64,000 bases of DNA from the NCBI RefSeq assembly GCF_030867145.1, contig NC_134416.1:97627183-97691182 (forward strand), read 5' to 3'. Positions 37,701-49,094 of the stretch are shown in pieces (position 1 is the first letter of the stretch; the number at the start of each line of letters is the position of its first letter). The position numbers were made by a program, and so were the translations under genes. Below the pieces are notes generated by a model. The model saw nothing but the letters and a program-made list of their open reading frames with translations. It was not told the DNA's origin and made no database searches. This stretch comes from Opisthocomus hoazin (Eukaryota > Chordata > Aves > Opisthocomiformes > Opisthocomidae).

Positions 37701-40385
37701 TAAAACAGGTTTTTAATTTTCAGTCAGATGTGCCCCAGAGCTCATCTCTAACCTCTCATCTATTACCAGTCATCGCAGTATAAACCCACTTGGGTCTCCG
37801 AAGTGCAGTTTTCCACCAGCAGCTTTACGCAAGCAGTGTGGAAGAAGGTGACCAAACCCCTGAGCAGATGAAGCCCATTAGCACAGGAAGCCTCAGTTTT
37901 AATAGATCAAATACAACTCGTAAAAGTTGTAGCAAAAGAATCTCACTCGGATGCCCCTCAAGCATCTGATGTTACCTGGGCAGTGGTCCAGCTCCTGCAC
38001 ATTTCAGGTCCTCTGCCACGTGGAAACCAGCTAGGGATCGATAGTGCACTGCTGAAGGGAGTGTTCACTTCAACAGATGTTTACTTGTTGACTCGCAGCT
38101 TCACTGTAATAAGCTGTTAAGATGTTTTACATATCTGACTCTCCTGTGTCTCTGGCACTCTGCAACGCATAAGCTTCTCTCTCTTTCCTAGCCCCTCCCT
38201 TCCAGATAACGGATGCATGGTTTTCCCTCTAGTGCCACTTGGGTTGTTTTTAGATAACTTAAGTGTACAAAACAGAACTGCTCCCAAAAGGAGACAGCAG
38301 ATGTACTTTGTCAGCTTTGCCATTTCTTCCATTCTGCTGACTCATTCAGCAACGCGGACGCAGCATCGGGACCACTCCAAAACTCAGCTATTACCGGATG
38401 GACAGACAGGAAGGCAGAACCCCTGCCTCGTCCAAAACGGGATACCTTTTCTACTCTTCTTCCAAGCCTTTCCTGCTACGGATGCACCAGCCTGAGAAGG
38501 GATCAACACATCCATCGAATTACAATCACGCCAGTGAACTCTTGGCCCAGAGTACCCCTCTACATCCAGACAGTGTCTCAAATCTGCTTGGTTGCCTCTA
38601 GACTTTACTTTCTTCTCTTTCTGACACTACAAGCCAGAAAACATAAGGTCAGAGGAGGGGAGCACAAGTGCAAGGCTAATTCATAGCTGGAAACGTAGCT
38701 CCTTGATGGAACCGTCATCATTTGGAATTCCTTCAGGAAACAAAAAACTGCCCTCAGCTATCCTTTGTACAGTGTTTAGGCTGGGGAGGTAAAAGACTAA
38801 ACTATAACACCATGAAGCGTGTTTAATAAAAATACTCTCCAAGGCTTTGACACATCCAGAGTCACCTGCAAGCTGTGCAGACTGCAGCTGAATACTGTAG
38901 ACAATCTGCATATTTGTTCTAGGCACCCATTGCTAGTAATGCTCTCCCCAGACCTACATAAAAATGTTAACAGCAATTCATCTCACAGACATCTAGTGCT
39001 CCTCTTCACTCGTGTTCGTGGCCAGCTTCCCCTTTTCACCCTTCCGGCATTCCGCACGAGTGTACTCCCACCAGGCTTCACCTCTCTCCACAGCGCACAG
39101 TTCTGGGAGAAGCTTTCCCATGCCCTCTGCTGGTTTGCCAAGTCACCCATTTGCAGCTCAGAGTTAAAACTCCTCCTTTAAAATACCAGCAGGTTTCCAC
39201 ACCTCTCCTCTATTTCCTTCTGGCTAAATGGTAGTGAGCAGCATTGGGCAGAATCACAGGTGCACGCTACACAAACGGCCTTCTGCAGCTTCCCCCTGAC
39301 TTGCCAAAGGACACCAACTTTCATTTTGCTTACTTGCCTTTTTTTCCAAACTAGACTGTTTAGGAAATTCAGGCAATCCCCATCGCGTCACAAGCAGCAG
39401 GTTTCTCTGAGCAAGTCTGCACAGAGGACAGGAGTTTCCTTTGGTTGCCCTTTCACGCCGAGGAGAGCAATAAATTTCACGCACCTTCAGCCTGAACCTT
39501 ATGGACCCGAAGTCATTTGTCACTGGATCAATTATCTCCTCGTATTTCAGCCCTCACTGCCAAGACTCTTAACACCTACCTCTAAGACTTTAGCAACTGT
39601 ACTAGGTTATGCCCAAGTCTTCTCCAGGGTAACTGTCCTGTCCTGTCTGTAATTTTCAGATATTCCATGAGTGTTTTCCAAAAGCTGCAGCCTGAACACT
39701 GCTCTGACACTCACTGCTGATACTGGTATTCAGCAGGCTTCCAGTCAAGATTCTGGTTAAGAAGTCTAACCCTTCTATTTCTACATTTTTGTGGAATTTC
39801 CTTTTGCTCCATGTGTAAAGACAACCTAACCTGCCCATGAGTGTAAGGCCCTGAGGCAGTGATCTCTAACTTCAAAGCAAAAGACACAAGCAGTTCCGAG
39901 GGCCGGACAAATACGAGCAGGACGTGCCCTCAGCGCTAGGAATCCACACCAGAGCTGCAAGTTGGGCCAGATTACCAGTGTAATAAAAGATATGACGTCT
40001 TAAGAGTCACATAGCTTGAGTCGCACAGCTGAGACTAGGTCTCTTACTTCTAACTTTGAGAGAAAAGCCCGACAACCCAGAGCAAACCCTCTAGAATAAA
40101 TTCATATGTCAGCGAGATGCAGCTATGGATACACAGTGGCAGTAACTCGGCCTTGCCAGGAAAAGGGAGGTACTCATTCATCAACCCAACTTTAGTTTAA
40201 GATTTTGGATGCAAACACAGCCTTTCTCTAAAATTCTCTTTGCTTCAGTTTTCACTCAGATCTGTACCTTTTTAAGGTAGCAGTCATTGGATTTAGAATG
40301 CTGTGTCCGATCTATAGCCTGCATTACTGATCAAGTCCTGTCTTCTCAGTAAAGGCAGGAACAGCAAAAAGGTAGCAGAACTTAC
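28751..40385. other. intergenic, no recognised gene
   Basis: About 11.6 kb with no recognisable exon, repeat or RNA gene. It contains a GC-rich patch at about 31460-31740, and two stretches (30840-31250 and 34200-34460) that look like candidate conserved non-coding DNA by composition only. Many short overlapping frames occur on both strands, as expected by chance. Confidence 0.55.
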
Positions 40386-40464
40386 TAAAAAAATGAAAAA
40401 AACCCCCAAACCAATAAACTCCCCCCCCCCAAAAAAAAACCCCCAACCCCAAAACAGAAAAGCA
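40386..40464. repeat. A-rich/C-rich low-complexity tract
   Basis: Alternating runs of A and C (including a run of ten or more C and one of nine A). Open frames across this tract on the minus strand, rich in Gly, Phe and Trp, are artefacts of the composition. Confidence 0.9.
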
Positions 40465-41754
40465 AACCACCACAGACAAATCCACACAAGAATACACAGC
40501 ATACACCTCCACTGTGAGATGATCACTTTTCCCAAGAGTCCTGCAAACAGACCACTCCTTTAGAAGTGCTGATATGCCAACAGTACTACGCTCTATGGAC
40601 TTCCTTCTTAGGGAGGCTTTCGTGGCTTACTGTAAGAGGTCAAAATACAGTGCTAATTGACAAAGTCCGCTCCTACCATTCCCAGTGATACTGTGCACAC
40701 CCCATTCACAGGAGAGGAAGAAAATTTACACTAAAATCACGGCAGTGAAAGCCACTGCTAGGGAATCCAGAGCAATCCTAAAATGCAGAAGTGCAACATT
40801 ACAGCAACCAGCTGCAGCTGCCGTCACTGTGGACGAGCAGAGAGCAGCTTTCCCGCGGCACACACTCAGAGCGCCCGGCGCACTGCAGCTCGCAGCTCCG
40901 TGAGCTAGCCTACGCCTTCGTGTCTAACCGCCCCCTCCTCACCTGCAGGCCAGAAGGCCAGCAGAACTCGTGAGGTCAGGGAAGCTTTTAACATCTACAG
41001 CACCAGGACCAACGCCAGCGCTGCTGCCTCAGCTCCTCAAGAAGCCGGTTTTCCCCACGCCTGCCTGTAACAGTTCGCCTGCCGAAGCGGAGAGCGTGCC
41101 TCTGCTCCAGCCAGTCCATGTCTTGGGCCACTTCCCATCAGCAAGATCGTACGAAACACCACTACTCAATGCGAACAACAAAAACTGTCATCAGTTGTAA
41201 CTTCAAAGTTTTAATCAGGAAATCTTTCAAAGATCATCAGAAATTCTGATTGACTTCAATCTAAATCTTATGGTAACATTGAGCAGTTTTTAGGTAATGA
41301 AAATTCACTAAACATAAGACAACTTCACTGTAAATTATTAATCCAGCCCTAAGCTGGAGCATTACCCAAGTACAGTCAGCTTCTGAGGACAGTAATAATG
41401 CTGGAGTTGTGTTTTCTATCAGTGCATTTCTTCAAACAGTCATCACTTTGCCTTCCCAGAATCTCTGATCTCAAATTTTCACCTCCACACTGCAGGCTAG
41501 AAGTCCAAAACACCCAGCTAATTTACGTCTGGCACCACAAGTGAACACCTTCAATGCACCCCACCTAAGGCTCTTAGATCGAGGATCTTCTCTTGGCCTC
41601 AGCCATTTTGCAGAATTGGAAACTGAAGATACTCGGACAAGCGACCATGTGAACGGCCCCACAGGAATGGACTGCACAAAGATGGGCAGCAAGACTACGC
41701 ACGCATCTCTATTCACAGCCACGACTACTTTGTCACATATTCCACTTGAGGTAT

Positions 41755-41760
41755 TTTATT
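41755..41760 (-). promoter_or_regulatory. ZNF622: candidate ZNF622 polyadenylation signal
   Basis: An AATAAA on the minus strand about 190 bases after the ZNF622 stop codon, giving a short 3' UTR. No closer perfect hexamer was seen. Use of this site is inferred. Confidence 0.5.
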
Positions 41761-41953
41761 TTTCAAGTTAGGCCAACCATGATTTCGCTGGAAGAGACAA
41801 GCTCCCTGCTTTTCTTCTCACAGACAGGAAGGCACACCAGCATACACACCCTCACTTGATAGGTACCAAGTCCATTTTAATAACAAAATCATCGACCCAG
41901 AAACCATTAAATCCCCCTTCCCAAAGCCAACAGGACGCAGCTCTCTTGGGAAC

Positions 41954-42081
41954 TCAAAATCTGACTTGCGCCCGGAAATGCATCTGCTTTGTAGCATTGT
42001 TACTCATTCCTGTCTTGAGCATCCACTTTGACTTCATCCTCTGCAGGTACCGCATATCCCGCTGCTGCGCAGAGAATGCCC
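41954..42081 (-). CDS. ZNF622: ZNF622 coding exon 6 with stop
   Basis: The acceptor CTGAAG follows a pyrimidine-rich tract. It reads GAFSAQQRDMRYLQRMKSKW, then MLKTGMSNNATKQMHFRAQ, VRF and TGA. The last 30 residues are nearly invariant in vertebrate ZNF622 as I recall it. Confidence 0.96.
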
Positions 42082-45000
42082 CTTCAGGGAGAGAGGAGAA
42101 AGAGGGATAAATGCCTGTAAGATTACTCACTGCTTACATGCAAACCAGCTAATCTGTCCCTGTAAATCAGCACTTCGCTGCATGTTTTCCTTCCCATACT
42201 GGCACACCGCTTTCTCTTGGGAAAGGCCAGTTCCCTCTATGAACACCCATGACTGTGATTAAGGGAAAAGGCTGTTTTGCATTCCAGTGTGCAATTCTCT
42301 TATTTCAAAAGTGGATATAGATCATGTCACTGCTTCCCAACTGAAAAAGCATTCCAACTGTCAAGGAGTGATTTATGTCACATTATTAAATAGCAAGAGT
42401 AGTGGTTTTGACAGGCAGAGAAAGGATTATTACTCTAGAAACCCACAAATCTTAGGAAGTCACCAAGTATCACAAACAGGCATGCTAATGAACTGAAGGG
42501 CTTGCACAGAAGCTGCAATGGATTTCAGACACAAACAACCTCCGATAACTTTTTCTGCTTGGATGTCAGGAATGAAGGGGAACTGAGCGGGAGACAAGTC
42601 ACTGCACAAAACCCCACAAACGCGAAACAAACTCGACCTGTGTAAGTGTGGAGTGATGACACCCTAGAAACTCCACCTCTGCCCAACCCTCACATTGCCA
42701 CTTACCTGTCTGACTTGTCCAGCCCAGAGCTCTGTACTGCTGCAACACCCGACCCACTGCTTTCTTGTTTTTCGCCACAGCCACCGTTCTTGACAGACCA
42801 AACCGTTGCTTGTAGTATCTCATCAAAGAACGATGACCCACTCTTGCACCTGTTCAGAGGAGGGGACATCTTACATGCATAATGAAGCAGCTTCTGAAAT
42901 GCAGTAGTCAAGCATATTGTGAAAACTGTGGGAAATCCCTATGCTGAGGTGTGCTTTTAAAAGGCCAAGAACTTTAAAAACTTCAGGACTGTTACAAACT
43001 CAGCGTAATTCCTGTAAGAGCTGCTGTACTGCACCCTACTTTGAGGAAAGAAAAAAAACCCACCCAAACCAAAGACTGCTGCTGTTCAAGAGGGCCTTCG
43101 CTTAGATAAAAAACAGGTAGTTATCAGAAAAGAAAAATTTAATTAGGGGAATGAGCAGAGAGGCAATGCTGTTTCAAGTAACCAGGGAAGTAACTTGCTG
43201 ACATTCAGGAAATCTTCAGTAACTGCACAGTTGGCAGCACTTTTCAGAACGAAAGGGCTGAGGTCCCCCCATACAAAAACCATCAAAACAAAACAAGAAA
43301 AAAATATGCAAGCAAGACTGCCAAATGCTATACAAGGAAAGAGTAAGGCTGCTTGAATAAACTCATTTTACTGAATTAGTTTACTAAATTAGCTACCAGC
43401 TGCCTCCCTGCAAAAAAACTACACCAGATAACCTAAGCTATAGCCTCTCCAAGTTGCGTGAAAATAAGATATGGCATCTCCTGGAGTACAGCATACGAGT
43501 CACGTGTTAATGAAGAGGTAAAGTGGGCAAAGGAACTCCCTGCTCCAGTCCACATAGACATTAATGCTGAAGAAGTAGAACTACTTGGTAGTGAAAATAA
43601 TGGAAGGCGAGGACAAAATCCCAAAGACACTTAGACGTGAAATTCTCCCTCACCAAAGGAAAACGCTTACTGCGATGACCTACGCTGCAGGTAAGGGCTG
43701 CAGCTATGAGAAATGCAGAGAAAGTACGTCCTAACACAAATCCTACACCTACCTGAAGGAAGGATCAGCTCCATGGTGTCATCATCATAATCCAACTCTC
43801 TCTCTGCTGGGCGCTCCCCAGGCCCCTCCACATCTTCCCCATCCTTGTGGTCAGGGTAACTGCTCCTGTGGAAGGGTAGGAGTACCTGGTTACACACGGT
43901 GAGCAGCCACAGCCATCCAGACCCATTACACAAAAGAACTGCCACGCACAGCTACAGCAAGCCAAAAACATTGCCACGTTTCACCTGTCTTGGTTCGAGA
44001 GCTCTTCCCAGCAGCTCCCTGCCCTGAACAGAGGCTGAAGACAAGGACCACCCTTCCTCCAGCCGGTTCTGTAACCCGGCACGGTTCTGCTGCTGCACAC
44101 CTGCCAGCGACTTATGGTGAACAGCCACCGCCATGTAGCCCACCAGCTCTGCAGAGCCACTCAATGAGCGCTCCAAGAAGCTCCACTAAACCCACCTGTC
44201 ACCATAATAGGAGGTATTTCTGACCAAAATGAACACAGCTTAGGATAAGTTACAGGAAGTTCAACAAGAGGCCTCTGAACCACAGCGGTTCTGTAACTTC
44301 AGCTATTTAAAAAAAAAATTTAAAAATAATTCACAGTAAGCATTAAGCCCACAATCTGCCTAAAACGTAATGGAAGAGACAGTTACGTCCTTTTATGATC
44401 TTTGCTGGTGCACTGAAATCTAAACTCTGTAACAGCAAACACACAGAATTCAAAATATATTTTCATGTAGGACTGCTATTAGTGGTCACAGGACGGAAGA
44501 TCCAATCATGTTCTCATGCTTGCCTAGAACAACGGTGAACCACCTATGCAAAATAAGCATTAGAACGAGAAACAGGCCTAAATTTTAAGAATGAATAATA
44601 GTTTCTAACGTAACGTTCAAGTGTCCTTTTGTCTGTCCCCATCTGTGCTCCACTCAAAGAAAAGCGTCCTCACCTAAAATCATAGAAGTCTGCAAATTCC
44701 AGGGCAGCATCTCCATCTGTGAAGAGTTTGCAGTGGCTTTTGTCATTCATGTGAGCCTGTACGGCTTCTGTCGAGTAGAAGGATTTCCCCTTCTCATTGC
44801 ACCAGATGCAGATTTTCCCAACACCAACCTTCTCTCCTGCAGAAGACATTGACACTTCTGTTGGTCTGAATGGAGCCTCCCTAGTCAATAATTAACATTT
44901 CTGTGATGTAGGCTGCCCAGCTTGCAGGCACAGAGACCGAGCAAGAGCCGTGAGCCCTTCATTTCCAGAAACGCCCTGCTGTTCCTGCGCCTTGACCACG

Positions 45001-48000
45001 TGGCTCCATCAGGGACAAGTCTGTGCATTTAAAGATTTCAGAGGACAAGGTACCGATCATTCTGTATTCTCAGTAACAAATTTCATACTTCCAATACAGT
45101 TTTCTATCTGATGCTCCACAATTATTTTATTCTCCTCATCTTTTGTAGACTTCAAGGAAGATACATTTCTCCTAGCTTTTAGCTCTCTCACGAGTATCGT
45201 AAACTGATGAGGCAAGTACTTGCAACTCGTTAGTAGGATAACACAGTCCATATGCACACTTTCGCAACAGAGTTTTGTCCTGAATTTCACATAGCTGGGC
45301 AACTTCCTCAACATTAGAAAACTACGTGAGACCTAGAGGGTACACGACGACGTGTTTGCTCAATGGGGTTTTCTCTCACTCTCCCCAGAAAGCCTGTGGT
45401 CCTGTTCACGATCACAATACTGAACTAGACAGCACTGAGATTTTATACAAAAAAAAAAAACAAATCCAAAACATTTTTAGTTATACCCAAGTGAAAATAA
45501 GCTATAACAGTATATAATTATCCTGATCAAAAAAACAGAGAACATTTACCCAGGTACTTGATTAGTCCTCTGAGATCCACAAGGTACTCTATGTCTGGAA
45601 TGAAGAAACTGTGAGCTTTTGTCATATGGGCCACATTTTTCGTCAGAGATCTTGAATGGTGGGGACAGAACAAGCAGTCCGTGACTGGTATGGCCCCAAC
45701 AGCTGGAGTGCTTTCACCTTCTGCCTGCTCCTCCTCCTTCTCCTCTTCTCCCACACTTTCCATCTCTTCTTCAGAGCCAAGGTCTTCATCAGAATCCATA
45801 TCTTCCCAGTCTTTTAACGGAAGTTTAAAAAAAACTAAATTATTTACATGATTACATCCCAAGGAAAACAAGCCATAATTAAGTTAGAAAAAGTTAGAAT
45901 AGAAAATCTTGCATTTTCTGTTCTTACAGTGAAGCGTCACACAGTCACTTCCAGGTGCAAGAATATACCATTGCCAGTAAAACATATTTCTCTGTAACAT
46001 GCACAGCAGAGCTCAAGTCTGCTCGTAAAACAGTTGGCAGATCTGATACTTTTTTCCCCTCCATTTTCTCAACTATTAACACTTCATTGCCGTTTCAAAG
46101 CCTTGAATTTAATTCACCACAGCACAAGAACATATGCACAGCCCATTAAAAACAATACAACTCTGTCGGAATCATGAAAATACACATTTCCAGCTGCGAG
46201 GGAAAACACACACCTGTTCACACACATCTTTAATAGGTAAGAACAAAGCCAGCTGTCAGATATACTACGTTACATTACACATTAGTACATACCAAGACAT
46301 AGTAACAATATTACACATTTGCAAGATTACTGCAGAGCTCACTAACCTACAGAGGAGCCAACGATCTGATTATAGTGCCAGAAGGACCTAGAAATCTGTT
46401 TTCAGGTGTTCAGATCTGGGGCAGGACTATATTCCTACCGGTGCCAAGCGCAGAGAGCGTTTGAGCGCAGGGATGCACGGAGCTCCCTAGCGTTGTAGGC
46501 TACTGATTAGAGATCTGTGCTGTGAGATACAGTTTAACAATTTTAAAAGCCTGACACTGAATTAACAGGACTGGTAGGAAACATTCCTGGACTAACGCTT
46601 AAAAGGAAAATTAGCATCCAGAAGCCTATCAAGACTTTAGCCTTACAGTTTATGACTAACACAGTACTACAAAGCAGGCGGAAGGCGGCTCCTTCTTCAG
46701 ACGTCAGGACGCATGCCCAGAGGCACACGTTTCTTCTCCTGCAGAACAGATTCCCTGAACTGCAACTGACATTTCACCCACACGAGACTGCTGTAACAGA
46801 TGTCACAACGCCACACGACTGTTTCAGTGACGCAGCTGGCATGTCACGGTCCCCCGTCACTCACGCCTGTCCCCTGGCTGCAGTGTCATTGCCCCATTCA
46901 GCCGCTCCAGTGGCGGCATTTGGACCCGCACTGCGAACCGCAGCACTGAAAGCATCCGGGTTAAAAACAACCCTTTCCTGGAATTCTGAAGCTCTCATCT
47001 TTCCAGCTGTCCACTTTCCAGGCCGACCTCCAGCGAAGAGCTGTACCCACACAGGCGGTGAGGGTGGAGCGGCAGGAACTGGCCAGCCGGGGTGGCAACT
47101 CTTACACCGGTTTTAACAGAGACGCCAACACGCTGTGAAGCTATGCCACGCAGCGTCAGGCTAAGGAGCAAACTTTCTCCTCTGGCCTTCATGGGCAGAG
47201 CAAAACAAACCCAACCCCACTCCCACCTCCCTTCAACGGATTGTTGAAGCAACTGATGGGACAACAGCAAATGGTCACGACTGGATTTTTGTTCATTTGT
47301 TTTTCAGAAGCAGTTTTAAGGTAACCTTTTATGTCAGCCCTCCTTAAAGGAAACGTCCCCGGGAACTTTAAGTGGGAAATGGCACTCGTATCAGTAACTG
47401 TTTATATTCAGCCTTCACACACTCACTAGAGTGAACCTTGCGCAGCTGGCAGTTCAGGCACTGACACAGAGTCCCCGACCGCAAGCACAGGCCAACCTTA
47501 ACTCCTTTGCTAAGCTGAAAATTTAATCAACAGGAAGACCTTTTGCGATGGAAAATGCTGTACGACTACAGAAACAGAAGGAGGCTCCTACACAAAACCA
47601 ACAACAACACAGCTTACCCCAAGCTCTCTGTCATCAGTATGTTTACTGTCTTACCTTCTTCCATATCCTCCTCTTCCTCTGCTTGCTGTTTGGCCAGCTT
47701 CTTTGCTTGCTGTTCAAACCACTGCAGCCGTGGAGGTTTTTCCGATCGCTCTCTGCTCCGGGATAAGCTGGCACTTCCTGTGGAAAGGGGAGAGCTACCT
47801 GCATTACCGGGAGGTAAAGGCGTCTTCTTCGGAGAGGAAGACGGCTGAGCCCTGATGGCTTGCTGAATAGCCGTGTTCATTTCATCTTTGTCTACACTCT
47901 CCAGGCCCAGCCCCTTTTCCAGGTTCTTTTCATTTAATGTTTCCACCTTCTTGCTGACAGCTTGAACAGCTTTCTTCTCCAACTCCAGGTGCTTCTTGGA

Positions 48001-48261
48001 CTTCAGGTGATTCTCGTAGGCATTGAAGGTGGAGAACCTCTTGCTGCAAACTGCGCAGTACGTGGCAGTGACTTTGTTCTGCTCCTCTGCCACCGCCCTC
48101 TGCGCTAGGACTCTCTCTTGGAAATTCTCGGCGGTGACAGGGGGCATGTCGGCGACCTTGCGCTTCAGATTGTACCGATGCCAGTCCGTCTTGTAGTGGG
48201 CACGCTGAATGTCAGCATCCTTGAAAGCCACGCGGCAAGTGATACAAGTGTAGGTTGCCAT
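41954..48261 (-). CDS. ZNF622: ZNF622, Rei1-like pre-60S maturation factor, complete (6 coding exons)
   Basis: Exons, in transcript order: 47655-48261, 45550-45810, 44674-44836, 43753-43865, 42706-42849, 41954-42081. All introns are GT-AG and the phases join to a single 472-codon frame (471 residues; the human protein is 477). ZNF622 (ZPR9) is the orthologue of yeast Rei1/Reh1. It acts on cytoplasmic pre-60S particles to help release export and biogenesis factors, and has been reported to interact with MELK, ASK1 and MYBL2. Four zinc fingers are visible: C6-C9-H22-H28, C69-C72-H85-H91, one in exon 2 and one in exon 3, with an acidic linker between fingers 2 and 3. The C-terminus (RSLMRYYKQRFGLSR, MKSKWMLKTGM, KQMHF) is strongly conserved. 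The start has a good Kozak context (G at -3 and +4). Introns are 0.6-1.8 kb and hold nothing else recognisable. Confidence 0.97.
42706..42849 (-). CDS. ZNF622: ZNF622 coding exon 5
   Basis: Acceptor GAACAG. It reads ARVGHRSLMRYYKQRFGLSR, then a Lys-rich helix and RVLQQYRALGWT. This is the most conserved block of the Rei1/ZNF622 C-terminal region. Donor ACAG|GTAAGT. Confidence 0.97.
43753..43865 (-). CDS. ZNF622: ZNF622 coding exon 4
   Basis: Acceptor TCCACAG. It completes the split Arg and reads SSYPDHKDGEDVEGPGERPA, then LDYDDDTMELILPSG. The middle is a variable acidic linker and both ends are conserved. Donor TCAG|GTAGGT. Confidence 0.96.
44674..44836 (-). CDS. ZNF622: ZNF622 coding exon 3 (zinc finger 4)
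   Basis: Acceptor CTGCAG. The exon reads GEKVGVGKICIWCNEKGKSF and on to the finger's His pair (QAHMNDKSH; CX2CX15HX5H), then FTDGDAALEFADFYDF. The donor AG|GTGAGG splits an Arg codon that the next exon completes. Confidence 0.97.
45550..45810 (-). CDS. ZNF622: ZNF622 coding exon 2 (acidic linker and zinc finger 3)
   Basis: Starts after the acceptor AAAAG and completes the split Asp codon (DWEDMDSDEDL). An acidic run rich in Glu precedes a third finger, CLFC...HMTKAH (CX2CX12HX4H), then FIPDIEYLVDLRGLIKYLG. The donor is CTGG|GTAAAT. Confidence 0.96.
47655..48261 (-). CDS. ZNF622: ZNF622 coding exon 1 (zinc fingers 1 and 2)
   Basis: Encodes residues 1-202. It carries two U1-type C2H2 fingers with the spacing CX2CX12HX5H: residues 6-28 and 69-91. 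A Lys/Glu-rich helix and a Ser/Pro-rich stretch follow, then Gln/Glu-rich sequence ending EEEEDMEE. The donor is GAAG|GTAAGA, leaving one base of the next codon. The open frame runs past the donor to 47614, but that part is intron. Confidence 0.97.
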
Positions 48262-48263
48262 TA

Positions 48264-48785
48264 CTAGGAAGGGGAGGGAATCATGTTAATAAATAGCAAC
48301 TATGAAAAAAATCCAAACCCAACATCCTGACAGCACAAGAGCGGCATGGAACCGAGGGGACCCAGAACGCCAAACCTTTATACCTGGCCGATGAGTGGAG
48401 AAATGACGCCTCCCGGTTCCGCAGCGGAACCAGCGGCTGCAGAACCCCAGGCAGCCCCGCCCGCACCCACAGAGCCCCGGAGCAGAACCCGCCCCGGCGC
48501 TGGGGCTCCGAGGAACGAACGCCGCGGCTTCCGCCGCCCTCCCTCAGCCGCGTCCTTCCCGAGGCGCGAACGTCGGCCTCCCCGCGGGGCCTCCCTCAGG
48601 GCCGGCTTCAGCCGAGCGGGCTCGGGTTCACACCCAGCCGGTGCCCATATGGCCGACGCTAGAGAGAAAGGCCCGACCGACCGGAGGGGACGGGAGGGGA
48701 CCGGAGGGGAGGCCGCGGCGGAGGGGGCCTCCCCTCCGGTCCCCTCCCGTCCCCTCCGGTCGCGGCGGCCCCCCCCAACACTCAC
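48264..48785 (-). other. ZNF622: inferred 5' UTR intron of ZNF622
   Basis: Only two bases upstream of the ATG, the minus strand reads a pyrimidine-rich tract ending CCTTCCTAG, a good acceptor. In the CpG island a strong donor, CGG|GTGAGTG, ends at 48786. Together they imply a 522-bp 5' UTR intron and a non-coding first exon upstream of 48786. The alternative is an unspliced 5' UTR running straight into exon 1. Confidence 0.5.
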
Positions 48786-49060
48786 CCGCCGCCCGCGGAG
48801 GCCGCAGCAGGAAGTGGCCGCGCGGCGCCAGGCGAGAAGCGCGCGGCCGCCCTCGTTTCCGGCAAGGAGGCCCCGCCCCGCCCGGCGCGCCGCTGCTGCC
48901 GCCCCCTGCCGCCGCGGAGGCCTGAGGGAGGCGGGGGTTCCCTTTGCCCCGCCCACTGCTGGGCGGCTGAGCCCGCCCCTCCCGCGGGGCCGCGGAAGGG
49001 CGCGGAGGGCAGCGGACGGGAGGGGGCTTGGGCTGGCAGCAGGGGGAGGGAGGGCGGGGG
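48380..49060 (-). promoter_or_regulatory. ZNF622: CpG-island promoter of ZNF622
   Basis: A very GC- and CpG-rich block just upstream of the ZNF622 start, with no TATA box. It contains GC boxes (CCCGCCCC-type), ETS-like sites at 48808-48816 (AGGAAGTG) and 48856-48862 (CCGGAAA on the minus strand). This is typical of a housekeeping promoter. The long open frames across it on both strands (267 and 255 codons) are GC artefacts rich in Arg, Pro, Ala and Gly. Confidence 0.85.
48678..48762. repeat. perfect 37-bp inverted repeat with 11-bp spacer
   Basis: The arms at 48678-48714 and 48726-48762 are exact reverse complements of each other, separated by GCGGCGGAGGG. Each arm is itself made of near-repeated GGAGGGGACC/GGAGGGGACG units. 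It lies in the ZNF622 CpG island, just downstream of the inferred first-intron donor. Confidence 0.97.
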
Positions 49061-49094
49061 TTATTTTGCCTATTTTGGGGAGAAATACAGGGTT

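Noticed and set aside
40293-40535. Gly/Phe/Trp-rich minus-strand frame
   Set aside because: Produced by the A/C homopolymer tract at 40386-40464.
46652-47116. 154-codon plus-strand frame in ZNF622 intron 1
   Set aside because: No family resemblance and antisense to a known gene's intron; chance frame.
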